Source: Saprospiraceae bacterium UBA7328 (GTDB taxonomy: Bacteria > Bacteroidota > Bacteroidia > Chitinophagales > Saprospiraceae). From it: a stretch of DNA of 30,404 nucleotides. The notes below the pieces were generated by a model, which searched no databases, was not told where the DNA came from, and saw nothing but the letters and a program-made list of their open reading frames with translations. Both the position numbers and the translations under genes were made by a program. Numbering within the stretch: position 1 is the first letter of the stretch; the number at the start of each line of letters is the position of its first letter. This document shows positions 9,032-17,132 of this stretch, in pieces. The stretch lies in NCBI GenBank assembly GCA_002471345.1, contig DKPS01000093.1, forward strand, positions 1 through 30,404, in the 5' to 3' direction.

Positions 9032-9961
9032 ATGAAGAAATCATTGACACAAGAGCAAAAGAGCTTGTTTGAGTCATTATCTCAGAATGACGAGGCCACT
9101 TTGCGTGACCTTGAACAGATATGGGATAACAGTGCATCCTATGAGCCAAAAATCACCTTTAATAAAGATGCTGCTTACGGCAAATTTATGAAGGATATTC
9201 AGACCAAAGATGCTCCGGCATCTACTTCTGGTAGTATAGGAACTGTTTTATTAAGAAGTGCCATAGCAATTGCAGCAGCAGTAGCCCTCTTCTTAGCATA
9301 TAATAGCATGTTCTCATACAAAACGATTAAGACGACGGATAAAATCGATTTTGCCACATTAGCTGATGGTACTGAGATATGGTTGAATAAGCATTCTGAG
9401 CTTAGATATCCTAGAAGTTTTGCTTCAGATGCAAGAAATGTAAGTTTGAAAGGAGAAGCCTTTTTCGATGTTTCAAAAGATGATTCTGCTCCTTTTACTG
9501 TAGAATTATCAAATGATAATCTCGTAACTGTACTTGGTACTAGTTTCAATATCAATGATAGGTTTAAAACTAAAGTTGAAGTGAGTGTATCAGAAGGTAA
9601 AGTAAACCTACAGAATACTGATGATGACCAGTTGTCCATAGATTTGACAGAAGGACAAAGAGGAATCTTAAAAGCTGATGAAATCAGAAGTGAGGATTTT
9701 GAAGATAATTTCCTAGCATGGAAAGATACTGAGATGTCATTCAATGGTGAGTCATTAGAATCTATTCTTAAAGATGTAGGAACGTTCTACGGAGTTCAGT
9801 TCAAGCTAGATAATGCAACAGTTGATTGTCCTCTTACTATAGCTGTAGACAGAGATATGAATGTATCTGATGCAATTGCAGGAATACGAAAAACTTTCTC
9901 GAGCATCAAAATCATAAAAACGACAAATACACTTTACTACGTACAAGGATCATGTGAGTAG
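9032..9961 (+). CDS. FecR-family anti-sigma factor
   Basis: A 309-residue inner-membrane regulator. The N-terminal cytoplasmic part (1-70) would contact the sigma factor. A single membrane segment lies at about 72-90. The periplasmic FecR domain follows, with the hallmark ATLADGTEIWLNKHSELRYP (108-127) and the GEAFFDV strand (141-147). The C-terminal 225-305 resembles the DUF4974 domain common in Bacteroidota FecR proteins, which has an STN-like fold. By analogy with FecI/FecR/FecA, it relays receptor occupancy from the outer membrane to the sigma factor upstream. The gene is closed by a strong terminator, so the receptor must be transcribed from a separate promoter, plausibly one read by the sigma factor. 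Confidence 0.92.
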   Translation: MKKSLTQEQKSLFESLSQNDEATLRDLEQIWDNSASYEPKITFNKDAAYGKFMKDIQTKDAPASTSGSIGTVLLRSAIAIAAAVALFLAYNSMFSYKTIKTTDKIDFATLADGTEIWLNKHSELRYPRSFASDARNVSLKGEAFFDVSKDDSAPFTVELSNDNLVTVLGTSFNINDRFKTKVEVSVSEGKVNLQNTDDDQLSIDLTEGQRGILKADEIRSEDFEDNFLAWKDTEMSFNGESLESILKDVGTFYGVQFKLDNATVDCPLTIAVDRDMNVSDAIAGIRKTFSSIKIIKTTNTLYYVQGSCE

Positions 9962-9985
9962 TATTCATAATATTTAAGATAATCT

Positions 9986-10037
9986 AAAGCAGGATAGTAT
10001 ATATTAAAAATTTATATACTATCTTGCTTTTTTATTT
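9986..10037 (+). terminator. Rho-independent terminator after fecR-like gene
   Basis: Arms at 9986-10003 and 10013-10030 pair over 18 bp with a single G-U wobble, enclose a 9-nt loop, and run directly into a T-rich tract (10028-10037). It lies 25 nt after the anti-sigma stop codon and separates the regulatory pair from the receptor gene. Confidence 0.85.
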
Positions 10038-10055
10038 TACACCTGATTGTAAATC

Positions 10056-10077
10056 AACACTTTGAACACAAAGTGTT
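10056..10077. repeat. Perfect 9-bp inverted repeat before TonB receptor
   Basis: AACACTTTG (10056-10064) and CAAAGTGTT (10069-10077) are exact reverse complements separated by AACA. The element lies 45 nt before the receptor ATG and after the fecR terminator. It could be an operator or a leader hairpin; the mixed TTTTGTGGTTTT that follows makes it a poor terminator. Confidence 0.5.
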
Positions 10078-10121
10078 TTGTGGTTTTAGGTTATGTGTAA
10101 CTTGGATTTTATTTACCAAAA

Positions 10122-12008
10122 ATGGCAATTACACTGCTCAGATACATCAGCTCTGTCCTGTACTGCACGGTTACGGTATTTGCCATTTTTCTCACAAATA
10201 ATCTATATTCTCAGCCTCTCCCCGATGAAAAAATAGTGGAGTTTAACCTTCCAGAGGCAAGTATATCTGAGGCTATTGATGCTCTAATAGAGAATACTGG
10301 AGTAAAAATCACATACTCACCTCAAGATATTCCTACTGATCTCCGAGTAACAATTGTCGCAAATCATTTAGAACTTGGTATTGTACTAGGAGATATACTT
10401 TCATCAACAGATTTAGCGTATCAAATTATTGGTAATCAATTAGTTGTGTTTAAAGATCCAACTATTATAGTAGATAAAAAAGTAAGAGTAAGTGGATATG
10501 TGGAAGATAAATCTTCAGGAGAAAGAATAGTTTATGCTAATGTGTTTACTGATGATTACAAAATTGGAACCTATACCAATGAGTATGGGTATTTTGCTTT
10601 AGATGTACCTGCAGGTGAAAATGTAATTCTGTTTTCATATTTAGGATATGATAAAGTCATAAGATATCTAAATGTTCATGCTGATACTACATTAACAGCG
10701 ACATTGAATTCAAATATTCTATTAAATGAAGTTATCATCATTGCTGAGGTACCTAAAAAGGCTCGTCAGATGGAAATTAGCGATAAAATTCCAATAGAAA
10801 AGATTCAAAATCTACCCACTTTGGCTGGAGAGCCTGATATTATAAGATTGGCTACTCTCAGACCAGGTGTAGTGACGTCGTCAGATGGATTAGGAGGAAT
10901 AGCCATAAGAGGAGGAAGCGCTGATCAGAATTTGATATTATATGATGGCGTGCCCGTATATAATACTGGCCATGCACTTGGGATTTTTTCTATTTTCAAA
11001 AGTACAGTAGTGAAAAGTGCTAACATTATTAAAGGAGGATTTCCTGCTCGTTATGGTGGACGATTGTCCTCTGTTTTGGATGTTAGAACTAGGGAAGGAA
11101 ATAATAAAGAATTTGCAGGAGATGTAAGTATCAGCCCTATAACTGCTAGAGCTACTTTAGAAGGTCCAATCAAAAAAGATAAGAGCTCTTTTATTATTTC
11201 TGCAAGAAGAACAATAGTAGATCCTTGGTTGAAACCTATTTCAGAATTCCAGTTTGAATTGAGTGACGAATTTGGATCTATCAATTATTACTTCTATGAC
11301 TTGAGTGCAAAAGTGAATTTAGAAATTGGAGAAAATGATCATGTATATTTTAGTGGTCATTTGAGTAAAGACGATTTCTTTTCTCAAACGAGCTCTACAA
11401 ATGAAACAGACAATCAGCGAATTTCCGAGTCCGATCGCACAAATTGGAATTGGGGTAATGATTTAGGAACGATCAGATGGAACCATCTATTTTCAAATAA
11501 AGTGTTTTCAAATGTAACGCTTAGTTATAGCCGATTCAATTTTGAATTTTTTGATTTTGATAAAACAGTAATTGGCGACCCTTCGGCACAAAACGCTACT
11601 GGATATCTTGCTTCCTTATTTGATAGTGATATTACAGATTTGATTGCAAATGTCGATATGGAGTATAAGCTCAGTAGCAAATGGAATATTGCATTTGGAG
11701 TATATTATACTAGACATGACTTTAGACCTGGTGTTGTATATTCATCTACTCGTGATGACCTTCTGGGGGATAAAGACTTTTTGAGCCCTGCCGACCTCGC
11801 TGCAACATTTACACCACCTAATATCAAAGGAAATGAACTTCGAGCATATATAGAGCAAGATATCAAAATTACACCTTGGCTACAAGCAAACATAGGAGGC
11901 CATTTTTCGAGTATAAATGTTGATAATCAGAATAGTTTTTTATCTATCCAACCGAGAGCTCTACTTAAAGTGAAATTAAAAGATGATAATTCTTTTAAAG
12001 TTTCTTAA
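10122..12008 (+). CDS. TonB-dependent receptor, N-terminal part (interrupted by TAA)
   Basis: Encodes residues 1-628 of an outer-membrane receptor whose reading frame is stopped by TAA at 12006-12008. Order of parts: signal peptide about 1-30, STN secretin-like signalling domain about 38-110, carboxypeptidase-regulatory-like beta-sandwich about 122-205, TonB plug about 225-325 (IRGGSADQNLILYDGVPVYN at 262-281), then the first half of the beta-barrel. The STN domain and the sigma/FecR genes upstream mark it as a signalling transducer receptor. The same frame continues after the stop into ACA AGA ATG AAT CAA, and related receptors have a continuous sequence here with an aromatic residue at the stop position, so this is one gene with a point nonsense mutation or a sequence error. 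The truncated protein alone would lack about 260 barrel residues and is unlikely to fold as a pore. Confidence 0.85.
   Translation: MAITLLRYISSVLYCTVTVFAIFLTNNLYSQPLPDEKIVEFNLPEASISEAIDALIENTGVKITYSPQDIPTDLRVTIVANHLELGIVLGDILSSTDLAYQIIGNQLVVFKDPTIIVDKKVRVSGYVEDKSSGERIVYANVFTDDYKIGTYTNEYGYFALDVPAGENVILFSYLGYDKVIRYLNVHADTTLTATLNSNILLNEVIIIAEVPKKARQMEISDKIPIEKIQNLPTLAGEPDIIRLATLRPGVVTSSDGLGGIAIRGGSADQNLILYDGVPVYNTGHALGIFSIFKSTVVKSANIIKGGFPARYGGRLSSVLDVRTREGNNKEFAGDVSISPITARATLEGPIKKDKSSFIISARRTIVDPWLKPISEFQFELSDEFGSINYYFYDLSAKVNLEIGENDHVYFSGHLSKDDFFSQTSSTNETDNQRISESDRTNWNWGNDLGTIRWNHLFSNKVFSNVTLSYSRFNFEFFDFDKTVIGDPSAQNATGYLASLFDSDITDLIANVDMEYKLSSKWNIAFGVYYTRHDFRPGVVYSSTRDDLLGDKDFLSPADLAATFTPPNIKGNELRAYIEQDIKITPWLQANIGGHFSSINVDNQNSFLSIQPRALLKVKLKDDNSFKVS
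12006..12008 (+). other. In-frame ochre codon splitting the receptor gene
   Basis: The codon series is GTT TCT TAA ACA AGA ATG AAT CAA with no frame change on either side. A TAT or TAC tyrosine codon differs from TAA by one base. This is the only visible lesion in an otherwise intact frame of 896 codons (10122-12809). Confidence 0.85.
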
Positions 12009-12014
12009 ACAAGA

Positions 12015-12809
12015 ATGAATCAATTCTTGCACCTTTTAACTAATGCAGGAATTGGATTGCCTAATGATGTTTGGGTACCATCTACATCTAGGATACCACC
12101 ACAAGAATCAGATCAATTTTCAGCAGAATTGAAAACAAAACCATTAAAAAATACAAAGTTTACCATAAGTGGATATTATAAGAATCTGTACCACTTGAGG
12201 ACATTTAGGGACGGTGCGTTATTTGGAATACGCGAAGGGGCAGATTGGGAAGCAGAACTACCTGAAGGGCAGGGTAGGGCATATGGAGTAGAAGCATCTT
12301 TAGAAAAACAGATAGGTAAATACTCTGGATGGATAAATTATACGTGGGCTAAATCGGAAAGAACATATGAGCAATTGAATGAAGGGAATACTTTCTTTGC
12401 TAACCTTGATAGAAGACATAATTTGAACTTTTCAAGCCTTTTAAATCTCAGAGATAACATTGAATTGGCTGTCACTTGGACCTATGGTACGGGCACTCCT
12501 TACACAGCTCCGACATCTATATTGGAGGTGATAGTTGATGACAAGGTCGAAACCAATTTTCTTTTTGGCGAAAGAAACAATGTAAGATTACCGGATTATC
12601 ATCGCTTGGATTTTGGTGTGAATTTTTTCAATGACTATGGTTGGGGAAAACAAAAGATTACTATTGGAGCCTATAATATTTACAATAGAAAAAATCCGTT
12701 TTATGTCGATTTTGTGAGAAATCGAACAGACTCAAACCCTTTATATGTTGCGGAAGCAGTGAGTATTTTTCCTATTGTGCCAAATTTTTCATACAGTTTA
12801 AGCTTTTAG
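12015..12809 (+). CDS. TonB-dependent receptor, C-terminal barrel part
   Basis: A 264-residue frame in the same phase as the upstream receptor, beginning two codons after its TAA. Its opening motif MNQFLHLLTNAGIGLPNDVW is an internal barrel motif of Bacteroidota STN/carboxypeptidase-like TonB receptors, not a natural protein start, and there is no signal peptide. The rest is beta-strand-rich (RAYGVEASLEKQIGKYSGWI, LPDYHRLDFGVNFFNDYG) and ends with the aromatic barrel terminus NFSYSLSF, as expected of an outer-membrane barrel recognised by the Bam complex. If AUG 12015 were used by reinitiation, the product would lack an export signal. It is best treated as the 3' portion of one broken gene spanning 10122-12809. 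Confidence 0.83.
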   Translation: MNQFLHLLTNAGIGLPNDVWVPSTSRIPPQESDQFSAELKTKPLKNTKFTISGYYKNLYHLRTFRDGALFGIREGADWEAELPEGQGRAYGVEASLEKQIGKYSGWINYTWAKSERTYEQLNEGNTFFANLDRRHNLNFSSLLNLRDNIELAVTWTYGTGTPYTAPTSILEVIVDDKVETNFLFGERNNVRLPDYHRLDFGVNFFNDYGWGKQKITIGAYNIYNRKNPFYVDFVRNRTDSNPLYVAEAVSIFPIVPNFSYSLSF

Positions 12810-13029
12810 AATATTTCTTCTTGATTAAATCGGAGAGAATATATTTCCACAAAATTTAATTCAATTTTCGAAGTGAGAGATCTTTATCTCATAAGAAGTT
12901 GCAACATAAACCATGTGATTCTCTATTTTATCAAATGTAACCTATTTGTCATATCGTCATTTTATTGAAAAAACCTTATTTGGCCATTGATAATCAATAA
13001 TTTTTATATTACGAATAATTGTAATATGT

Positions 13030-13060
13030 TTGCGATGTAGTAGGTAATATTCTATCTTTG
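13030..13060 (+). promoter_or_regulatory. Bacteroidota-type promoter of DUF4249 gene
   Basis: TTG (13030-13032), a 20-nt spacer, then TATCTTTG (13053-13060) match the -33 TTG / -7 TAnnTTTG consensus exactly. The DUF4249 ATG lies 32 nt after the -7 element. The lipoprotein gene therefore has its own housekeeping promoter, independent of the broken receptor gene. The 283-nt gap has no other convincing feature. Confidence 0.7.
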
Positions 13061-13092
13061 ATCCTATACCAATTACTAGGGTCTCTGATTGA

Positions 13093-14061
13093 ATGAATGA
13101 ACTAATTTATTCACTTAGGACATTGAGAAAACGACTTTTATATAGTTTATTATTACTCCCGTTGTTTCATTCTTGCCGCGATGTGATAGTTGTAGAAATA
13201 GAACCTACTCCAGATCAGATTGTGGTTGTGAGTGAACTGACTCCGGATAAGAATGTAGAACTGGATTTGTCAGTTACTGCTGATATCTTTTCAGGTGAAA
13301 GGGCAGTAAGGCCAGAAGATGCTACGATTTTCCTATCTGGTTCAGATCTTCCTGCAGGAGCAACCGCCTTTATTTTCTCTTCAAAATCTGACAAATATCA
13401 ATTCAGAAATAAGGACTTTAGACCGGCTCCTGATGAGACTTACTCTTTAAGTATTAATATACCTGGAACTGATTTTGTGGATCTTTTTGCATCTACTACC
13501 ATTCCAAGACCAGTAACTGTTGACCGTGCTATGGTAAGGGATGTTCATAAAATTGAAGCTGCTAATGGAATGGAAGACATTGTTTTTGACATAGACTTTG
13601 AAATAGGCCAAAGTCAAAATAATGACACCTATCTTCATATTGTCCCCAAGCGTGTGCTTTCACAATATAAAATTGATGCTAATGGTGAACAAAGAATAAC
13701 TTTTTTTGCCGAGACTGAAGTACTTCATGTCGTCCAAATTCAGGATAAACTCAATGCAATAAATGAGCTTAATCATAGAGAAGGCGTATTCGTTGATTAT
13801 TCTAAATTGGGCGTTAGTCAAATCAAACTTAGACTTTCTACAGCCACACTTCTCGATCCGTCGATAGATATTCTACAAAATATTGAAGTCACTGTTTATA
13901 CGTTAAGTAAGGAGCTTTATAAATACCATCAAAATCTCCATAAACAGCTGATTAACAACAGTTCATCCTTTACTTCTCCGACCTCAACTTATAGCAATAT
14001 AGAGAATGGTCTAGGTGTGTTCGGCGGCATGAGTTCATCAAGCTCTCTAATCAAATTGTAA
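13093..14061 (+). CDS. DUF4249-family outer-membrane lipoprotein
   Basis: A 322-residue exported protein. The N-terminus has basic residues (RTLRKR, 9-14), a leucine-rich core and Cys28 preceded by LFHS, a relaxed lipobox of the kind common in Bacteroidota, so it is probably a lipoprotein. The mature part is beta-rich and ends with YHQNLHKQL (278-286) and SNIENGLGVFGG (301-312), a C-terminal signature of DUF4249 proteins. These are routinely encoded beside STN/TonB receptors and are thought to be receptor-associated surface or periplasmic lipoproteins, by analogy with SusD-like partners; biochemical function is not established. Here the partner receptor is the interrupted gene just upstream. 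The exact promoter before this gene would let it be expressed even though the receptor is broken. Confidence 0.85.
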   Translation: MNELIYSLRTLRKRLLYSLLLLPLFHSCRDVIVVEIEPTPDQIVVVSELTPDKNVELDLSVTADIFSGERAVRPEDATIFLSGSDLPAGATAFIFSSKSDKYQFRNKDFRPAPDETYSLSINIPGTDFVDLFASTTIPRPVTVDRAMVRDVHKIEAANGMEDIVFDIDFEIGQSQNNDTYLHIVPKRVLSQYKIDANGEQRITFFAETEVLHVVQIQDKLNAINELNHREGVFVDYSKLGVSQIKLRLSTATLLDPSIDILQNIEVTVYTLSKELYKYHQNLHKQLINNSSSFTSPTSTYSNIENGLGVFGGMSSSSSLIKL

Positions 14062-14129
14062 AATTTTTTACTTTTCTAATAGGGGTTAAGTGATAAGCAT
14101 TTGTCTTATAAGTGCTAATCAACCTAAGA

Positions 14130-14837
14130 ATGAAAAATACAATTGCTGAAAACGTATCGGCTAAGATTTCCTTTCTCAAAAATGTACCATTGCTTAAAAG
14201 CTTGGATGATGAGAATCTAGATTATCTAGCCGCCAATATCCAAGAATTAAAATTGTCTAAGTACTCATTCCTTTATAAAATGAATGAAGTAGCTGATCAA
14301 CTATTTATCTTAAAGGAAGGTATAGTGAAAATATCTTCATTCACAAACGATAGTAGGGAAGTTATAAAGGCCGTAATTCATAGCACAATGACATTTAACG
14401 GTCATGCCATCACCTCTCAAAATAACGTTTTGAGGGAGGATGCTCAGTCAATGGACAGAGCGTGCATTATCTATGCAATAGACAGTACAGTGGTAAGAGA
14501 ATTATTGCGGAGGAATTTCCAATTTGCGATGGATGTAATGACAATGATGAGCCATAAAATTAAAAAGACTGAAGCGAGACTGGAGTCACTAATTTTAGAA
14601 GATGCTCGTACAAGAGTGATAAATTTTCTAAAGGAGAATGCTAATAAATTTGGCAAACGAGTGGGAATTGATGAAATGTTAATCAGACATAGTTTCACTC
14701 AACAAGACATAGCCAATTTTACAGGTACTTCCAGACAAACAGTAACGACCATTCTAAATGATTTAAAGAAAAATAATCAGATAATTTTGAGTAGAAAAAG
14801 AATTCTGATAAGAGATACAGGCATTTTTACTTCTTAG
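14130..14837 (+). CDS. Crp/Fnr-fold transcriptional regulator
   Basis: A 235-residue regulator using ATG 14130; a GTG at 14112 would add six residues (LINLR-type leader) and is less likely. Residues 15-125 form a cyclic-nucleotide-binding-like beta-roll and residues 140-225 the C-terminal Crp-type winged helix, with recognition region SFTQQDIANFTGTSRQTVTTIL (188-209). The GE...R.A phosphate cassette that binds cAMP in true Crp is not recognisable (the region reads TFNGHAITSQNNVLREDA, 88-105), and no FNR-like cysteine cluster is present. The ligand is therefore unknown and may be absent. The gene follows the DUF4249 gene by 68 nt with no obvious promoter between and is followed by a strong terminator. 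Whether it regulates the uptake locus is open. Confidence 0.88.
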   Translation: MKNTIAENVSAKISFLKNVPLLKSLDDENLDYLAANIQELKLSKYSFLYKMNEVADQLFILKEGIVKISSFTNDSREVIKAVIHSTMTFNGHAITSQNNVLREDAQSMDRACIIYAIDSTVVRELLRRNFQFAMDVMTMMSHKIKKTEARLESLILEDARTRVINFLKENANKFGKRVGIDEMLIRHSFTQQDIANFTGTSRQTVTTILNDLKKNNQIILSRKRILIRDTGIFTS

Positions 14838-14885
14838 AGGTAAAAACCTGAAAAGGATTATTCATTCTGAAATCCTAGTTAAGAA

Positions 14886-14915
14886 GGGGCCGTTAACAGT
14901 AGCGGCTCTTTTTTT
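14886..14915 (+). terminator. Rho-independent terminator after Crp-like gene
   Basis: Arms GGGGCCGTTA (14886-14895) and TAGCGGCTCT (14900-14909) pair over 10 bp, including three G-U wobbles, around an ACAG tetraloop, and lead into a T run (14909-14915). It closes the plus-strand run, facing the convergent minus-strand coiled-coil gene. Confidence 0.8.
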
Positions 14916-14945
14916 ATATTTCTATTTAATTATTTATAGATTAGA

Positions 14946-16010
14946 CTAATCAAATAGTTCATTATAACCAGAGTCTTTTGTAAGCTTTGCTTTTTCTTTC
15001 TGATACTCATTCAGATCAAGTGTTTCACTATCACTAGTTTCTTTACCACCTAAAAGTAGGAGAGAGCTTTTCTTCTCATATTCTTCAAGCATTTTTAAGC
15101 CTTGTTCTTCAAAAATACCATTCTGAAGATCCACAGATTCCATGATATTCGAGGATAGTTCCATGAATTGTTCCATTTCACCTACTTTATTTGCAACGTC
15201 GTCGGCTATTGCTTCCATTGCTTGATCAAACATTGCTCTTTTATCTCCGTCCCCTGTCATCATACTCATTGCCGATTTCATAGCAGAATGAGAAGCACGT
15301 ATTGCTTTTCTTTCTTGCTCTTTCACTTTCACCTGATCTTTAGTGTCTTCTAAAAGAATTTCTGAATTAGAGTACATTTTAGTAAGCACTTTGTAAAGTA
15401 CACTCATTTTAGAATGTAGTGCTTCATATTTTCCATTAGAATCCTTAAGCCTCGCAGCCTTTCTTGATGCGAGCATCATTTGTTTGTCATTGCCCTGTTC
15501 TTTAGCTTTTCTTGCAATAAGAATATTTTGCTCGATGTCTTTATTATTATCCTGCATCAGCGTTTTAATCTTTCTTATCTGCCCTCTAAGTGATCCTATT
15601 TGTTTACCCATTTTCTTCAGATTGCTCTGAAGATCACTGATATAGTTCTTCAAAATACCAATTGGATCAATGGTGATAAACATACTCGTAATGCCTCTCA
15701 TAATACTCTTGTAGAAGTAACTAGCAAGTGTTCTTACTTTAGGATCTAAAACCATATAAACCACTGCACCTAATGCTGCAATTGTGGCTACCAGTCCAAG
15801 CATAGATTGAGTGAATGCAAGGATAGCTGCGAGGTTGGTAAAAACGAAAAATCCTAATCCGCCCAAAATAGCCACTAGAAAAAGACTTCCAGTCATTCCT
15901 TCAGGTCTTCTCCAAAAGGATTTTGATTTAGTGGAAACTTTATCGATGCTTGAAAAATCTGCCATTGGTATTTCTTTTAATTTGGGAGTTAAAGTAAAGA
16001 ATAAAGACAT
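14946..16010 (-). CDS. Membrane-anchored coiled-coil protein, PspA/Vipp1-like
   Basis: A 354-residue protein with two N-terminal membrane segments (about 42-62 and 66-88) and a long charged helical region (about 112-315). From ITIDPIGILKNYISDLQSNL (113-132) onward the heptad-rich helices, the basic/alanine stretch MMLASRKAARLKD (178-190) and the helix DKRAMFDQAMEAIADDVANKVGEME (256-280) resemble the layout of PspA/Vipp1 (ESCRT-III-like) proteins. That assignment is by pattern only. Unlike classical PspA it is tied to the inner membrane by its own segments. It lies 85 nt downstream of gpsA and is probably in the yidC-gpsA transcription unit. A second Met at residue 16 (MADFSS, 15965) is an alternative start. 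A role in membrane stress or maintenance is inferred. Confidence 0.75.
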   Translation of the reverse strand: MSLFFTLTPKLKEIPMADFSSIDKVSTKSKSFWRRPEGMTGSLFLVAILGGLGFFVFTNLAAILAFTQSMLGLVATIAALGAVVYMVLDPKVRTLASYFYKSIMRGITSMFITIDPIGILKNYISDLQSNLKKMGKQIGSLRGQIRKIKTLMQDNNKDIEQNILIARKAKEQGNDKQMMLASRKAARLKDSNGKYEALHSKMSVLYKVLTKMYSNSEILLEDTKDQVKVKEQERKAIRASHSAMKSAMSMMTGDGDKRAMFDQAMEAIADDVANKVGEMEQFMELSSNIMESVDLQNGIFEEQGLKMLEEYEKKSSLLLLGGKETSDSETLDLNEYQKEKAKLTKDSGYNELFD

Positions 16011-16095
16011 AATAGTTTGTAGTAGATAGATGAAAAGATTCCTTTTTTCTATTAGAAATACTTCTCCATTGATTTAGGCCTACAAGAAGTAGATA

Positions 16096-17127
16096 TTAGG
16101 AATAGAGATCTATGTCCATTCTGAAAGGAAATTTCATTAAAGCTGCAATACTTTGCTTCACATCTTTTCCATTGTAAACCATCCCATAAATAGTCTTTGC
16201 TATCGGGGCCTGAATGTTGTATTGAGAAATAATTTGATGTGCTACTTTTAATGACCTCACCCCTTCAGCTACTTCATCCATAGAATCCAGAACTTTTTCG
16301 AATTTTTCTCCTTTAGCAATCCTATATCCAAATGAGTAATTTCGACTTTTTTCACTTGTCGCAGTCGCAACAAGATCACCTATTCCTGCAGCCCCAATCA
16401 GAGATTTTGGGTTTGCCCCTAAAGCATCAGCGATCATCATCATTTCTCTCAATCCTAGGGTTATCAAAATTGCTTGTACATTTTTGCCTAATTCATTTGC
16501 AGCAACCATTCCAGATGCTAATGCAATAATGTTTTTCAAAGCACCAGCTAGCTCTGCACCTTTTAGATCATGAGATCCATATACAAAGAATGTGTTTCCA
16601 GCTAGAGCCTTCCTTCCAATAGTGATTACCTCATCATATTCACTTGCTATTACAGTAGCGGTTGGTAGACCATTTAAAATTTCTTTAGCGAGATTTGGAC
16701 CTGTAAGTGCTCCTACACGAAGTACATTTGTCTCTTCTAGGATAACCTGACTCATGGTTTTGACATCAGATAATAGCAGATCTGTATTCGCACTTAAATC
16801 TTCATTTTTCAAGTCAAATCCTTTGGTCCCATGAATTACTATATGTTGCGGATTTAGAAAAGGACCTAATTGGCGCATTACTGTGCGAAAATGAGCTGAA
16901 GCTATAATCGGAACGATAAGACTGCACTGTTCTGAAAGTTGATTTAAATCAGATGTAGCTTTTATCTTATCACCAAACTTTAGACCCTTGAAAGTACCAG
17001 ATCTATTGATTTCATTAACCAATTCAGTTCTTCTGCTATAAAGTAATACATCTGAATTTTCAGAGGCAAGTTTAGAAATGGCTAACCCAAAACTGCCAGC
17101 ACCTACTACACCAACTGCAGAACTCAT
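16096..17127 (-). CDS. gpsA: NAD(P)-dependent glycerol-3-phosphate dehydrogenase
   Basis: A 343-residue enzyme of normal family length that reduces dihydroxyacetone phosphate to sn-glycerol 3-phosphate for phospholipid synthesis in the cytosol. The Rossmann nucleotide-binding motif GAGSFG is at 9-14. HGTKGFD (99-105), the substrate region TGPNLAKE (142-149), the catalytic-lysine helix AELAGALKNIIALASG with Lys198, and AGIGDLVATATSEKSRNYSFG (247-267) are all conserved. It starts 5 nt after the yidC stop codon, so the two are co-transcribed and perhaps translationally coupled. The pairing links membrane-protein insertion with lipid precursor supply. Confidence 0.96.
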   Translation of the reverse strand: MSSAVGVVGAGSFGLAISKLASENSDVLLYSRRTELVNEINRSGTFKGLKFGDKIKATSDLNQLSEQCSLIVPIIASAHFRTVMRQLGPFLNPQHIVIHGTKGFDLKNEDLSANTDLLLSDVKTMSQVILEETNVLRVGALTGPNLAKEILNGLPTATVIASEYDEVITIGRKALAGNTFFVYGSHDLKGAELAGALKNIIALASGMVAANELGKNVQAILITLGLREMMMIADALGANPKSLIGAAGIGDLVATATSEKSRNYSFGYRIAKGEKFEKVLDSMDEVAEGVRSLKVAHQIISQYNIQAPIAKTIYGMVYNGKDVKQSIAALMKFPFRMDIDLYS

Positions 17128-17132
17128 TTATA

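Noticed and set aside
9199..9744. 181-codon minus-strand frame inside the fecR-like gene
   Set aside because: It is the antisense shadow of a well-supported FecR gene, with low-complexity serine/leucine composition and no family features.
12006..12014. Programmed frameshift or stop-codon recoding (selenocysteine/pyrrolysine)
   Set aside because: The frame does not change, the stop is TAA rather than TGA or TAG, and no recoding structure was recognised. A nonsense mutation or sequence error is simpler.
12810..13029. Possible terminator or small gene after the receptor
   Set aside because: Only short 5-bp stems without T runs and no coding frame were found.
10122..14061. SusC/SusD glycan-uptake locus
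   Set aside because: The receptor has an STN domain and is linked to sigma/FecR and DUF4249. No SusD-like lipoprotein or glycoside hydrolase is present.
14130..14837. FNR oxygen sensor or cAMP-binding Crp
   Set aside because: There is no cysteine cluster for an iron-sulfur centre, and the cAMP phosphate cassette is not recognisable, so only the general Crp fold is claimed.
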